Assembly: GCA_938045295.1 (NCBI GenBank)
Contig: CALINO010000063.1
Span: 1-64,000 of the forward strand
From: an uncultured Arenicella sp.
Lineage (GTDB): Bacteria; Pseudomonadota; Gammaproteobacteria; Arenicellales; Arenicellaceae
Direction: 5' to 3'
DNA: 64,000 nucleotides
Shown here: in pieces, positions 7,582 through 18,222 of the stretch
Position numbering within the stretch: position 1 is the first letter of the stretch
Layout of the letters: each line of letters opens with the position of its first letter
The notes under the pieces: model-generated
What the model saw: only the letters and a program-made list of their open reading frames with translations
Databases searched by the model: none
Told to the model about the DNA's origin: nothing
Made by a program: the position numbers and the translations under genes

Positions 7582-10500
7582 TCAAGAAGGCTGAATGTGC
7601 GTCTTCCAGTATGTGCTTAAGCGTTTATCAGAAACCGGTATCTGCGTTTTTAAGTGTTGCGCGTAGATAGATACCCGCCACTCTTCAAGCATGATTCTAA
7701 AGTGGTTTAAATGCGGGTTGATGATTAGAGGGTAATCAGACTCGAACCCAGCTGGGGTGAGCGCTTGGCAATATTGCTCAAACTTGGTTTGGTGTTTCGC
7801 TAAGTTGATTTCATCGGCTGGTGGTTGCTGGCTGATTGCTTTATCCAGCCGGCTATCAATGGCTTTTAAATAACGAACGTACTGTTGCAGCTGGCAGGCA
7901 TTGGTATAGCGTAATACCGACGGCTCAAATAAGCGATACAGCTGCGCTTTTATGTCTTCGTGCACCAGGTCTACCTGCACATTTTTTGCCGGCTGTTGTT
8001 CAAGCCTCGTTAAGAGGGTGTTGCGCGCTTTAAGTGCACTCAGCAGCGCCGTTTCCAGTTCTATTGCTGTTGGCACCCAGTGTTTTGAATGGGCAATGGC
8101 TTGTTCAAATTCCGCGCTATTGCTGGTGTCTTCGGCGCGGCCGTTAAAGCACCCCCAGTTTAAGGAGGCATTAATTAATTCCAGCACCCATTGTTGATTA
8201 TTCGATTCAGACAGCCTGGGCGTGGCGGTTTTTAATTGCGCCGCCAATTGCCCTAAACCTTTCATTTGGGTGTGGCTGTTATTCGCGTTAGCATTGTTTG
8301 AGCGCTTTTTGGGTTGCATCAACTCTTTTTGCAAATACTTATATGCTTGTTTTTGTGTGCTACTGGCCAGCACTCTTTGTGCTAATTCAATAACCCCAAA
8401 ACGGCTGAAGTATTTGGCTTGATCGGCGTGGTCGTGAATCAGCAATGACAGGCTATTGTCTGCTTGCCGTTGTAACATGGGGAAGGCCAAGACGGTCATT
8501 CCTTGATGTTGGTAATGCACCTCTTGGTTGAGCTGGCCGAAGTTCCAAGACGTAATGTTGTGGCGTTCTAGTTTGTTTTTCTGCGTCGAATTGTTTGAGG
8601 TAACGGCGGCCTGAACGGCATCGGCGTAGCTAAGCTTGAGATTCGCTAAGTCGCGGCTTTCTTCAACCAATGAACCGTCAGTGTCGATTACCCGGTAATT
8701 CATGTGGTAATACGGGTCTAGCTTTTCAGGGGAGAAATCTTCGGCTAGTACTTTGGTGCCTCGGGTGCGATACAAAATATCCGCCAACACACCAGTTAGA
8801 GAAGTGTTGCTGCCAGCGTGTTCAAGCAGTTTTTCAAATACGCGCTCAACAATGTCACTGGCCGGGGAGTAATTTCGCCGTATGGGTTTGGGCAGAGTTT
8901 TAATCAGCGCAATGCATTTTTCACGCAGTAAGCCCGGTACTAACCAGTCCCCCACATGTTGAGGAAATGGCGCAAGCACGGAGATTGGCACCTGCATGGT
9001 AACTCCATCACCATTTTGCCCCGGGTTGAAGCGGTAACGAATATGGATGCGTTTGCCTTGCACGTCAATGTGGTTAGGGAATTGCGCCACTTCATGGGTG
9101 TCTAAATCCGTGAGTAACAGTTGCGTACGTTCGAGTTTTAATATTTCTTGGTTGCCCGGCGTTTTGTTCAACCACTTCTCTAATGCGGCGCGACTGCTAA
9201 TATGCTCAGGCAAGCGCTCGTGGTAAAACGCGTATATTTGTTGCTCATTGATCAACAGGTTGCGCTTACGCGTTTTGGCCTCCATCTTTTCAATGTCGGT
9301 AATCAGCGCTCGGTTGTGCGCCACAAAAAGGGCATTATTGCCTCGCGGTTGGTATTTTTGCCCCACCAGTGCTTCTTGAATAAACACCTGTCGGCTTTCG
9401 TCGCTGTTGATATTGGCGTAGTTCACTAGCTCTTTGTCTTTAAGAGCCAGCCCCTGCAGCAATGTTTTTCGATAGGCTTTTATTGCCCCAGAGCGAACGT
9501 GGTAGTGAGGCGCGCTGTGGCTGTATTTGACTGCGTGCTGTGCGGCTTGAATCACCCAGGTGGGGTTAACCTGAGCGGCATTAATTGCAAACACCCGGCT
9601 GGTTTCTAAATATTCACCCGCCATTAACCAAGCCGGTTTGCGTTTAGCCTGCGATGAGGATGGAAACAAGTGAATGCGGCGGTTTCGTGTGGCTAAGTAT
9701 TCACCATCAACGTCTTTGGTGGCCATATTGCTGAACAAGCCCGACAGCAAGGCTTGGTGTATGGTGGCGTAGCGTTGATCAAAACCGCCAGCTTGGTCAT
9801 TGTTTGCCTTAAGTTTTGCTTTGGGCTTTTTTGTGGTGTTGATTTTAGGCAGCTCTAATTCTTTCCACGGCTCAAGTTGCCAGCCCATTGACTTGCACAG
9901 TTGGCTTAGTTGGCCCACCAATTCGCGCCATTCAAAGATTCTGGCAATAGACCAAAATTGAGTTTGGCACAATTGCTTAAACTTGCTGTTACTTAGTGCT
10001 TTTCGCTCATTAATGGTTTTTTGCCACAGATATAAAAAACTAAAAAAGTCGGACTGTGGGTGATGCAACTCTTTGTGTTTTTGCTCGGCGGCTTGCAAAT
10101 ACTCGTTAGGGCGCTCTCTAGGGTCTTGAATGCTGAGCACGCTGACCAACACCAAGGCATCACGCAAACACCCTAGTTGGTTAGCGGCAACTAATATGCG
10201 TGCAAATCGTGGGTCAATTGGTAAATCACTCATTTGTTTGCCAATGTGAGTGAGCCGGTTGCTTGGGTTCTTGCTCTTTTTTTGTGTAACCGTTTCAATC
10301 GCTTGCAGTTCTTGTAACAGCTTATGACCATCGTTCAGTAAGCGATTATCGGGGCGATCAATAAACGGAAAATGCGAGATGTCTTTGATGCCAAGGCGCA
10401 TCATTTTTAAAATCACTGACGCCAGATTGCTGCGTAAAATTTCGGCTTGAGTGAATTCTGGGCGCTGCTCGAAATCTTCTTGTGAATACAGCCTAATACA

Positions 10501-11535
10501 CACACCATTAGCTACACGCCCGCAACGCCCTTGGCGTTGGTTGGCGCTGGCTTGCGATATTTTTTCAATTGGCAAGCGCTGTATTTTTGAACGAAAACTG
10601 TAGCGTGATATACGGGCAACGCCGGGATCAATCACATAGGCAATGCCGGGTACGGTAATGGACGTTTCAGCTACATTAGTGGCCAGCACGACTTTGCGTC
10701 GGTGCGCTGGCTTAAATACTTTGTTTTGTTCCTGGGTGCTAAGGCGCGAATACAACGGCATTACACTCACTGGGTGTTGGGCTCGCCGAATGGCCTGGGC
10801 GGCCTCGCGAATCTCTCGTTCGCCGGCGCAAAAAATTAAAATATCACCGCTGGCTTTAAATTTGCCTTTGGCTTCATCGCGGATGATTTGTTCTACCGTA
10901 TTAGAGATAACATCGGCCAAATTGGGCGCATCTGACTCCATCGGTTGATACAGTGTTTGTACCGGGTAGGTGCGGCCAGAGACTTCAATAATAGGCGCAG
11001 GCTTGCCGTTGAACGAAAAATGTTCAGAGAACTTTTCAAGGTCTATGGTCGCCGACGTGATAATGACTTTAAGCTCAGGGCGTTTGCGGCAAACGGGTTT
11101 GAGAAGACCTAATAAAAAATCGATATTGAGGCTACGCTCATGCGCTTCATCAATAATGATAACTCTGTATTTTTTCAGTAGGCGGTCGTGCTGCATTTCA
11201 GCTAACAGCACGCCGTCGGTCATGAGCTTAAGCTGAGTTTTCTTACTGCTGTTGTCATTGAACCGAACTTGGTAACCCACCTCAGCGCCCAGTGGCACTT
11301 TTAATTCACTGGCAATACGGTCGGCCACGGTTCTGGCGGCAATTCTTCTGGGTTGCGTGTGGCCAATCAAGCCGTGTTCGGCTAAGCCCAGAGATAAGCA
11401 AATTTTCGGCAGCTGAGTGGTCTTTCCTGAACCGGTTTCACCCGCCACAATCACCACTTGGTGCTGCGCGATTAGTGCCGCAATTTCATCGCGACGTTGG
11501 TTGATGGGTAAAATTTCAGGGAACTCTAACTGCAT
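7582..11535 (-). CDS. hrpA: ATP-dependent RNA helicase HrpA
   Basis: HrpA is a large DEAH-box RNA helicase; in Escherichia coli it resolves stalled ribosomes and processes some mRNAs. The helicase core is complete: Walker A (GETGSGKTTQ), DEAH (IIIDEAHERS), motif III (SAT), and motif VI (QRQGRCGR). The helicase-associated winged-helix, OB-fold and long C-terminal DUF3418-type regions follow. The frame is open back to 11592, but that ATG lies inside the terminator hairpin of the upstream tRNA gene. I therefore prefer the ATG at 11535 (MQLEFPEILPI), just before the conserved LPINQRRDEIAALI segment, giving 1317 residues. It has a shorter N-terminus than the E. coli protein. No strong ribosome binding site marks any candidate start. 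Confidence 0.92.
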   Translation of the reverse strand: MQLEFPEILPINQRRDEIAALIAQHQVVIVAGETGSGKTTQLPKICLSLGLAEHGLIGHTQPRRIAARTVADRIASELKVPLGAEVGYQVRFNDNSSKKTQLKLMTDGVLLAEMQHDRLLKKYRVIIIDEAHERSLNIDFLLGLLKPVCRKRPELKVIITSATIDLEKFSEHFSFNGKPAPIIEVSGRTYPVQTLYQPMESDAPNLADVISNTVEQIIRDEAKGKFKASGDILIFCAGEREIREAAQAIRRAQHPVSVMPLYSRLSTQEQNKVFKPAHRRKVVLATNVAETSITVPGIAYVIDPGVARISRYSFRSKIQRLPIEKISQASANQRQGRCGRVANGVCIRLYSQEDFEQRPEFTQAEILRSNLASVILKMMRLGIKDISHFPFIDRPDNRLLNDGHKLLQELQAIETVTQKKSKNPSNRLTHIGKQMSDLPIDPRFARILVAANQLGCLRDALVLVSVLSIQDPRERPNEYLQAAEQKHKELHHPQSDFFSFLYLWQKTINERKALSNSKFKQLCQTQFWSIARIFEWRELVGQLSQLCKSMGWQLEPWKELELPKINTTKKPKAKLKANNDQAGGFDQRYATIHQALLSGLFSNMATKDVDGEYLATRNRRIHLFPSSSQAKRKPAWLMAGEYLETSRVFAINAAQVNPTWVIQAAQHAVKYSHSAPHYHVRSGAIKAYRKTLLQGLALKDKELVNYANINSDESRQVFIQEALVGQKYQPRGNNALFVAHNRALITDIEKMEAKTRKRNLLINEQQIYAFYHERLPEHISSRAALEKWLNKTPGNQEILKLERTQLLLTDLDTHEVAQFPNHIDVQGKRIHIRYRFNPGQNGDGVTMQVPISVLAPFPQHVGDWLVPGLLREKCIALIKTLPKPIRRNYSPASDIVERVFEKLLEHAGSNTSLTGVLADILYRTRGTKVLAEDFSPEKLDPYYHMNYRVIDTDGSLVEESRDLANLKLSYADAVQAAVTSNNSTQKNKLERHNITSWNFGQLNQEVHYQHQGMTVLAFPMLQRQADNSLSLLIHDHADQAKYFSRFGVIELAQRVLASSTQKQAYKYLQKELMQPKKRSNNANANNSHTQMKGLGQLAAQLKTATPRLSESNNQQWVLELINASLNWGCFNGRAEDTSNSAEFEQAIAHSKHWVPTAIELETALLSALKARNTLLTRLEQQPAKNVQVDLVHEDIKAQLYRLFEPSVLRYTNACQLQQYVRYLKAIDSRLDKAISQQPPADEINLAKHQTKFEQYCQALTPAGFESDYPLIINPHLNHFRIMLEEWRVSIYAQHLKTQIPVSDKRLSTYWKTHIQPS

Positions 11536-11578
11536 GGTCACGCATGTTACTTGAATGTCTGCTGGAAGCCAATCGGGC

Positions 11579-11609
11579 ATAAAAAAACCCATCGCAAAGC
11601 AATGGGTTT
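11579..11609 (-). terminator. Rho-independent terminator of tRNA-Arg
   Basis: On the minus strand AACCCATTGCTTTGCGATGGGTT forms a seven-base-pair stem followed by a run of T residues (A tract 11581-11587). It begins a few bases after the CCA end of the tRNA. The hairpin covers the farthest-upstream ATG of the hrpA frame. Confidence 0.85.
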
Positions 11610-11616
11610 TTAGAAT

Positions 11617-11693
11617 TGGCGCGCCCGGAGGGATTCGAACCCCCGACCAATTGGTTCGAAGCCAACTACTCTATCCAGCTGAGCTACGGGCGC
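11617..11693 (-). tRNA. tRNA-Arg (anticodon TCG)
   Basis: This 77-base leftward tRNA folds into a full cloverleaf. The acceptor stem is GCGCCCG / CGGGCGC, the D arm starts GCTCAGCTGG, and the anticodon stem GTTGG / CCAAT holds the loop CTTCGAA with anticodon TCG, decoding CGA. The T arm is GGGGG-TTCGAAT-CCCTC, and the CCA end is encoded. It sits between gatB and hrpA with its own terminator. Confidence 0.95.
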
Positions 11694-11765
11694 GTCTTAT
11701 CGAACGGGTGGATTATAGTCCAAATAAAAACAGGTTGCGACAGTTGCTTGGGCGTACGGTTAAGA

Positions 11766-13214
11766 TTATGCGTCTAATTTTTCCTTAAGCATTTGATTGG
11801 CCATTTGTGGGTTGGCCTTGCCTTTGGATTTTTGCATTACTTGGCCGACTAAAAAGCCAATGACTTTTTCATTACCGCCTTTGTATTGCTCAACTTGTTC
11901 TGAACAGTTAGCAATGACTTCATCCACAATCGCTTCAATGGCGCCGGTGTCGGTGATTTGTTTTAAGCCTTTGGCTTCAATAATTTCATCCACTTCACCT
12001 TCTTGCTCCCATAAGCCGGTGAACACTTTCTTGGCGGTGTTGCCAGACAGTGTTTTATCGGCAATGCGATCAAGCAAGGTGGCTAATTGAGCGCTGGAAA
12101 TAGGCGATTCATCAATGCTCAGTTCCGACTTGTTTAAGTTTGCGAACAGTTCGCCGGTCATCCAGTTGGCAACCAGCTTGGTTTCTGCTTTGGTTGCGTT
12201 GGCCGCGGCTTCAAAAAAGTCGGCCACTTCGCGTTCGGCGGTTAGCACGTTTGCATCGCTTTCAGATAAGCCGAGTTCGTCAATAAAACGTTGGCGCTTT
12301 TGCGTAGGCAATTCGGGTAAAGTAGCGCGAACTTCATCAAGAAAGCTATCTTCCAGAATCATGGGGGGTAAGTCTGGGTCTGGAAAATAACGGTAATCGT
12401 GCGCTTCTTCTTTTGAGCGCATTGAGCGAGTTTCGTGCTTGTCGGCGTCATACAGGCGGGTTTCTTGCACAATGCTGCCGCCGTCTTCAAGAATATCGAT
12501 TTGACGCTCTATCTCAAATTCAATGGCACGCTCAACAAAGCGAAATGAGTTGATGTTCTTTAGTTCGGTACGAGTACCAAGTTCTTGCTGGCCTCGTGGG
12601 CGTACTGATACGTTGGCGTCACAGCGAAATGAGCCTTCTTGCATATTGCCATCGCAAATTTCAATGTAACGCACCAAACTGTGCAGTTTGCGTAAATACG
12701 CCACGGCTTCGGCGGGTGAGCGCATGTCGGGCTCAGACACGATCTCCAACAATGGCGTGCCAGCTCGGTTTAAGTCAATGCCGGTTTGGCCATGAAAATC
12801 TTCGTGTAAGGATTTGCCTGCGTCTTCTTCTAGGTGAGCACGAGTGATGCCGATTTCTTTGGTGCCTTCCTCGGTTTCAATATCCAGCTTGCCTAAACCG
12901 ACAATAGGCAATTCCATTTGAGAAATTTGGTAGCCTTTGGGTAAGTCGGGGTAGAAGTAGTTTTTACGTGCAAATACATTGCGCTGATTAATGTGCGCAC
13001 CGATCGCTAAACCGAACTTCACCGCTAGGCGCGCCGCTTCAAGGTTCATGACCGGTAATACGCCGGGCAGGGCGATATCAACCGCGCTGGCTTGCGTATT
13101 CGGCTCAGCGCCGTAGGCGGTAGAGCTGCCAGAAAAGATCTTTGATTGGGTTTGCAGTTGTGTGTGCACTTCTAGGCCGATTACAACTTCCCAGTTTTTG
13201 TCCCAAGTAAACAT
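11766..13214 (-). CDS. gatB: Asp/Glu-tRNA(Asn/Gln) amidotransferase subunit B
   Basis: GatB (482 residues) is the kinase and tRNA-binding subunit of GatCAB. It phosphorylates the side chain of mischarged Glu-tRNA(Gln) or Asp-tRNA(Asn) so that ammonia from GatA can convert it to the amide. The N-terminus ([13 protein letters not shown]) and the internal [12 protein letters not shown] and [10 protein letters not shown] segments are family signatures. The C-terminal helical YqeY-like tail ([23 protein letters not shown]) is complete. Its ATG overlaps the gatA stop as TAATG, so the two are translationally coupled. The complex implies indirect synthesis of Asn-tRNA and/or Gln-tRNA; which one cannot be told here. 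Confidence 0.97.
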   Translation of the reverse strand: MFTWDKNWEVVIGLEVHTQLQTQSKIFSGSSTAYGAEPNTQASAVDIALPGVLPVMNLEAARLAVKFGLAIGAHINQRNVFARKNYFYPDLPKGYQISQMELPIVGLGKLDIETEEGTKEIGITRAHLEEDAGKSLHEDFHGQTGIDLNRAGTPLLEIVSEPDMRSPAEAVAYLRKLHSLVRYIEICDGNMQEGSFRCDANVSVRPRGQQELGTRTELKNINSFRFVERAIEFEIERQIDILEDGGSIVQETRLYDADKHETRSMRSKEEAHDYRYFPDPDLPPMILEDSFLDEVRATLPELPTQKRQRFIDELGLSESDANVLTAEREVADFFEAAANATKAETKLVANWMTGELFANLNKSELSIDESPISSAQLATLLDRIADKTLSGNTAKKVFTGLWEQEGEVDEIIEAKGLKQITDTGAIEAIVDEVIANCSEQVEQYKGGNEKVIGFLVGQVMQKSKGKANPQMANQMLKEKLDA

Positions 13215-14698
13215 TAGGCTTGCCCTCCGTTGCTAACGCTTTGCGGTGCTTGCGTATGCCAGTCAGTGGCTTGCTGGTATTGGTGAGCAATGTTCAGCAG
13301 CTTGGCTTCTTGCAAATAAGGGGTAATTAAGTGCAAACCGGCGGGTAAGCCTGCTTTGGTAAAGCCTGCTGGAATAGACGCCGCGGGTAAGCCCGCTAGG
13401 TTTACTGGAATGGTGTAAATATCGTTTAGGTACATAGAAACAGGGTCGTCAGTACGGCTGCCTGCCGCAAACGCGGGGCTAGGAGTGGTGGGGCCTAAGA
13501 TAACGTCGCACTCTTTAAAGGCGGCTGTAAAGTCATTTGAAATTAGGCGGCGCAATTTTTGTGCTTGCGCGTAATACGCGTCGTAATAGCCCGATGAAAG
13601 TGCGTAGGCGCCAATCATAATGCGGCGCTTTACTTCATCGCCAAAGCCTTCGGTGCGTGTTTTGGTGTACATATCGACTAAGTCGGAGTATTGCTCGGTG
13701 CGCATACCATAACGAACGCCGTCAAAGCGCGATAAGTTAGACGAGGCTTCTGCCGGCGCAATCACGTAATAGCTGGGCAGTGCCAGTTCTGAATTAGGCA
13801 ACGAGATTTCTTTCACCGTTGCGCCAAGTTTTTCATACTCTTTGATCGCATTTTCCACCAGCTCAGCGATGTCAGCGTCTAAGCCGTCACCAAAGTATTC
13901 TTTAGGTAGGCCAATTTTTAGCCCTTCGAGCGAGTCGCCCAGTTGCGCGCTAAAGTCTTCAGCTGGTACGTCAAGCGAGGTGGAGTCTTTTGCGTCAAAG
14001 CCGGCCATGGTGTTTAGCAATAGGGCCGCGTCTTCGGCGGTGTGTGTCATCGGGCCGGCTTGATCTAATGATGAGGCAAACGCAATCATGCCGTAACGTG
14101 AGCAGCGCCCGTAGCTGGGTTTGATGCCGGTCAAGTTACAAAACGCCGCCGGTTGACGAATGGAGCCACCGGTATCAGTGCCGGTCGCGGCTGGCGCGAG
14201 TTGCGCGGCCACCGCAGCGGCTGAACCGCCAGAGCTACCACCAGGCACTAGGGCGGTGGTGTCGCTTGTGCTGCTGCTCCACGGGTTGATTACGTTGCCA
14301 AAGTAGGAGGTTTCATTGGATGAGCCCATAGCGAATTCATCCATGTTGGTTTTGCCTAAACTGACCACGCCATGTTGATGCATGTTTTCGACCACGGTAG
14401 CGGTGTAAGGCGCGGTGAAGTTTTCTAATATTTTAGAGCCGCACGTGGTTTGCGTGCCCTTGATGCAAAAAATGTCTTTTTGTGCCACCGGTACGCCCAG
14501 CAATGACGAGGCCTCGCCCGAAGCGCGCTTATCGTCAGCCGCTTTCGCTTGAGCTAATGCTTGCTCTTTGTTAATGCTGATAAACGCGTTGTGGTTGCTG
14601 TTATCAACACGGTCAATATAGTGTTGTGTTAATTCAACGCTGGAAATTTTGCCAGAGTCTAAGTCGGCCGACAGTTGGGCCAATGTGGTGATGGTCAA
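13214..14698 (-). CDS. gatA: Asp/Glu-tRNA(Asn/Gln) amidotransferase subunit A
   Basis: GatA (494 residues) is the glutaminase of the amidotransferase and an amidase-signature enzyme. The Ser-cisSer-Lys triad is visible: Lys74 in VAQKDIFC, Ser155 in the glycine/serine loop GGSSGGSA, and nucleophile Ser179 in [11 protein letters not shown]. Length matches the family. It lies between gatC (79-base gap) and gatB (one-base overlap) in a leftward gatC-gatA-gatB operon, the same order as in Pseudomonas. Confidence 0.97.
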   Translation of the reverse strand: MTITTLAQLSADLDSGKISSVELTQHYIDRVDNSNHNAFISINKEQALAQAKAADDKRASGEASSLLGVPVAQKDIFCIKGTQTTCGSKILENFTAPYTATVVENMHQHGVVSLGKTNMDEFAMGSSNETSYFGNVINPWSSSTSDTTALVPGGSSGGSAAAVAAQLAPAATGTDTGGSIRQPAAFCNLTGIKPSYGRCSRYGMIAFASSLDQAGPMTHTAEDAALLLNTMAGFDAKDSTSLDVPAEDFSAQLGDSLEGLKIGLPKEYFGDGLDADIAELVENAIKEYEKLGATVKEISLPNSELALPSYYVIAPAEASSNLSRFDGVRYGMRTEQYSDLVDMYTKTRTEGFGDEVKRRIMIGAYALSSGYYDAYYAQAQKLRRLISNDFTAAFKECDVILGPTTPSPAFAAGSRTDDPVSMYLNDIYTIPVNLAGLPAASIPAGFTKAGLPAGLHLITPYLQEAKLLNIAHQYQQATDWHTQAPQSVSNGGQA

Positions 14699-14777
14699 AA
14701 CGAGGTTCCTTAATAAATTATTGTTGCTAGTCAGTCACGTGCTGAATTTAGGGTGCTGTAATGCGGTGTCTTGACGT

Positions 14778-15065
14778 TTAATCAATCACTTTAGGCACCA
14801 AATACAAACCGGATTCGGCATTGGGCGCAGCGGCTTGAAACTCTTCTCGCTGATTGCTTTCGGTAACCGCGTCGGGGCGCATTCGCAAAGTGGCATCAAA
14901 TGGGTGTGTCATTGGTTCAACATCGCTGGTGTCAACGGCTTCCATTTGAGCAACTAAGTCTAAAATGTTGCTGAGTTCGCCGCGGTATTTTTCAGCTTGC
15001 TGGTCTGAAACACTCAAACGAGCTAGGCGCGCAATGTCTTGCACAGTTTTATTATCAAGTGCCAT
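14778..15065 (-). CDS. gatC: Asp/Glu-tRNA(Asn/Gln) amidotransferase subunit C
   Basis: GatC (95 residues) is the small subunit that wraps around and stabilises the GatA-GatB pair. The sequence has the family pattern: VQDIARLARLSVSDQQ near the N-terminus, a helix with LSNILDLVAQMEAVDTSDVEPM, and the C-terminal LRPD-like MRPDAVTES segment. It is the first gene of the leftward gat operon and is divergent from mreB across a 415-base intergenic region. Confidence 0.95.
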   Translation of the reverse strand: MALDNKTVQDIARLARLSVSDQQAEKYRGELSNILDLVAQMEAVDTSDVEPMTHPFDATLRMRPDAVTESNQREEFQAAAPNAESGLYLVPKVID

Positions 15066-16527
<1,462 letters not shown>

Positions 16528-16556
16528 GCGTGTTTGAAGTTGGCTTTTGTTGAGCA

Positions 16557-16694
16557 ATGACTGAGAAAAAGCTGCGCCTTTTTCAAAATAGTGTCAATGC
16601 AAAGCCTAATAGCTGGCGCTTAACGCCGGCGGTTACATCGGCGGTTACAATAGGCGCTTCGGTTATCTTGTTTTGTTGGTTGAGCCGAATATAA
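16557..16694 (+). CDS. Possible small one-helix membrane protein between mreB and mreC
   Basis: This short frame encodes 45 residues: a basic, polar N-terminal half (MTEKKLRLFQNS) and a C-terminal hydrophobic segment (VTIGASVILFCWL) long enough to cross the membrane once, ending SRI. It starts 30 bases after mreB and stops seven bases before a terminator-like hairpin, so it would share the mreB transcript. No Shine-Dalgarno sequence is evident and I recognise no family, so it may be chance. Confidence 0.3.
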   Translation: MTEKKLRLFQNSVNAKPNSWRLTPAVTSAVTIGASVILFCWLSRI

Positions 16695-16700
16695 CTGAGT

Positions 16701-16733
16701 AAGGCTGTGCGTTATCTGGCACGGCCTTTTTCA
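16701..16733 (+). terminator. Terminator-like hairpin between mreB and mreC
   Basis: AAGGCTGTGC (16701-16710) pairs with GCACGGCCTT (16719-16728) with one G-T pair and a loop of eight bases, followed by TTTTC. It could end most mreB transcripts and leave mreCD expressed by read-through or from a separate promoter. Confidence 0.65.
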
Positions 16734-16780
16734 TTTAATTGAAAAACGTATTATTAGTGTTGAAGAATAAGCGAATTTAA

Positions 16781-17692
16781 GTGGCAAATCAGTTTCGTAA
16801 AAATAACCTTTCCGTCAAATTCGCCGTGGTGGTGTTTGTCTCATTGTTGTTGATGGCAATTGACGCGAATACATCATGGCTTAGTGGTGTGCGTAATGTG
16901 TTGTCGGTGGGTTTGCGCCCAATACAAACGTTAGCGTCGATGCCTTCGGTGCTTGGGGGCAATGTGTCTGAGTTTTTAACCGCGGAGCCAGACGTTAAAA
17001 TTGCGTATGAAAATTTACGCAATGAATATTTTAAGCTTAAATCTGAAACCTTACTGCTCAGAACGCTGCAAGAAGAAAACGCAGGTTTGCGGGCATTGCT
17101 AGATGCAACAGAACGCCTAGAAGAAAAAGTGACGCTCGCTGAACTGATGCAGGTTAACTTAGACCGTGATAAGCATCGCGTGTCTGTTGGTCGGGGTATT
17201 AACAGTGGCGTTTATGTGGGGCAGGCTGTGATTGATGATCAAGGGGTGATTGGCCAAGTGACCGAAGTCATGCCGTTGAGCAGTGTGATTGTGCTGATTA
17301 CTGATCCCAGTCATGCCTTGCCGGTGCAAGTTGAGCGTAATGGCCTGCGCACTATTGTGCGAGGTACCGGCAGTTTATCAACCTTGGTGGTGCCGTATCT
17401 GAACCAGAATTCTGACATCAAAAAAGGTGATATTTTATTGAGTTCTGGCTTAGGTGGCCGTTTCCCGAACGGCTATCCGGTTGCCGAAGTCAGCGATGTG
17501 AGAATTATTGAAGACCAAGCGTATATGGAAGTGTCCGCGCAACCGGTAGCGAAACTTGATCGCTCCAATCACGTATTATTATTATCAAGAGAGAAAACGG
17601 CCTCAGTTAGCGACAAAGAGCGTGACAGTGATGCAAGTTCAAGCTTAATAGAGCTTGAGAGCGTTGACGACGGAGAGACTGATGAACAGTAA
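16781..17692 (+). CDS. mreC: Rod shape-determining protein MreC
   Basis: MreC (303 residues) is a bitopic elongasome protein that links MreB and MreD to PBP2 and helps activate it. One membrane segment (about residues 13-33) follows a basic cytoplasmic start. A coiled coil (about residues 75-110, ENLRNEYFKLKSETLLLRTLQEEN) precedes the periplasmic double beta-barrel domain with GINSGVYVGQAVIDDQGVIGQV and KKGDILLSSGLGGRFPNGYPV. An acidic Asp/Glu/Ser tail ends the protein. The start is GTG. The end overlaps mreD by 11 bases. Confidence 0.94.
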   Translation: MANQFRKNNLSVKFAVVVFVSLLLMAIDANTSWLSGVRNVLSVGLRPIQTLASMPSVLGGNVSEFLTAEPDVKIAYENLRNEYFKLKSETLLLRTLQEENAGLRALLDATERLEEKVTLAELMQVNLDRDKHRVSVGRGINSGVYVGQAVIDDQGVIGQVTEVMPLSSVIVLITDPSHALPVQVERNGLRTIVRGTGSLSTLVVPYLNQNSDIKKGDILLSSGLGGRFPNGYPVAEVSDVRIIEDQAYMEVSAQPVAKLDRSNHVLLLSREKTASVSDKERDSDASSSLIELESVDDGETDEQ

Positions 17693-18179
17693 GAGCCGGT
17701 CACCCAGACGCATTTACTTCTTGTTTGCATTTACCTGCTTTGTGGCCTTTACCTTAATGCTGGTGCAAGTGCCTGATTGGTTGGCCTCATTTTGGCCTGA
17801 TTGGATGGCGCTTATCTTGGTGTACTGGGCGCTGTACACGCCCAGTCGAGTTGGCCCCATCACTGGGTTTGTGGTTGGCACCATGCTTGAGGTTTTGTTC
17901 GCCAAAACATTTGGCGTGCTAAGCTTAGGCATGGCGGCGCTGGCTTTTATGGTTAATTTGTCTCACCTTCAGCTGAGAGTCACGTCGCGTTGGCAGCAGG
18001 TGTTCTTGGTGGTGTTATTTGTTGCCATATTTAAGCTGGTTAATTTATGGCTGGAAGGCATGGTTGATGGCGCTAAAATTACCGCCTCAGATTGGTATTC
18101 GTTGTTGGGCAACTTTCTAATTTGGCCGTTCGTCAACATAGCATTAGATGAGCTGCGGCGCGCGTTCCGTATTCGGTAA
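17682..18179 (+). CDS. mreD: Rod shape-determining protein MreD
   Basis: MreD (165 residues from this start) is the polytopic inner-membrane subunit of the MreBCD complex. Hydrophobic segments span most of the protein, and FWPDWMALILVYWALYTPSRVG and a conserved Gly-rich turn (GFVVGTMLEVLFAKTFGVLSLG) match the family. I chose the ATG at 17682 (MNSKSRSPRR) over an upstream in-frame TTG at 17655, because a GGAGAG ribosome binding site lies just before it. It overlaps the end of mreC by 11 bases, indicating translational coupling. Confidence 0.92.
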   Translation: MNSKSRSPRRIYFLFAFTCFVAFTLMLVQVPDWLASFWPDWMALILVYWALYTPSRVGPITGFVVGTMLEVLFAKTFGVLSLGMAALAFMVNLSHLQLRVTSRWQQVFLVVLFVAIFKLVNLWLEGMVDGAKITASDWYSLLGNFLIWPFVNIALDELRRAFRIR

Positions 18180-18222
18180 TGGCTGTTGATTTTTTGCCAG
18201 ATTGACGCTGCATTGAAACCTT

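Noticed and set aside
7952-8422. Several short plus-strand frames antisense to hrpA
   Set aside because: Shadows of a strongly supported 1300-residue gene.
11536-11592. Longer N-terminus for HrpA from the ATG at 11592
   Set aside because: This ATG lies in the stem of the tRNA terminator, and the extra residues do not resemble the family.
11555-11788. A 77-codon plus-strand frame across the tRNA-Arg gene
   Set aside because: Its translation (GGIRTPDQLVRSQLLYPAELR) is the familiar product of reading the antisense of a tRNA; it also covers the tRNA terminator.
17655-17681. TTG start for mreD
   Set aside because: A good ribosome binding site supports the later ATG at 17682.
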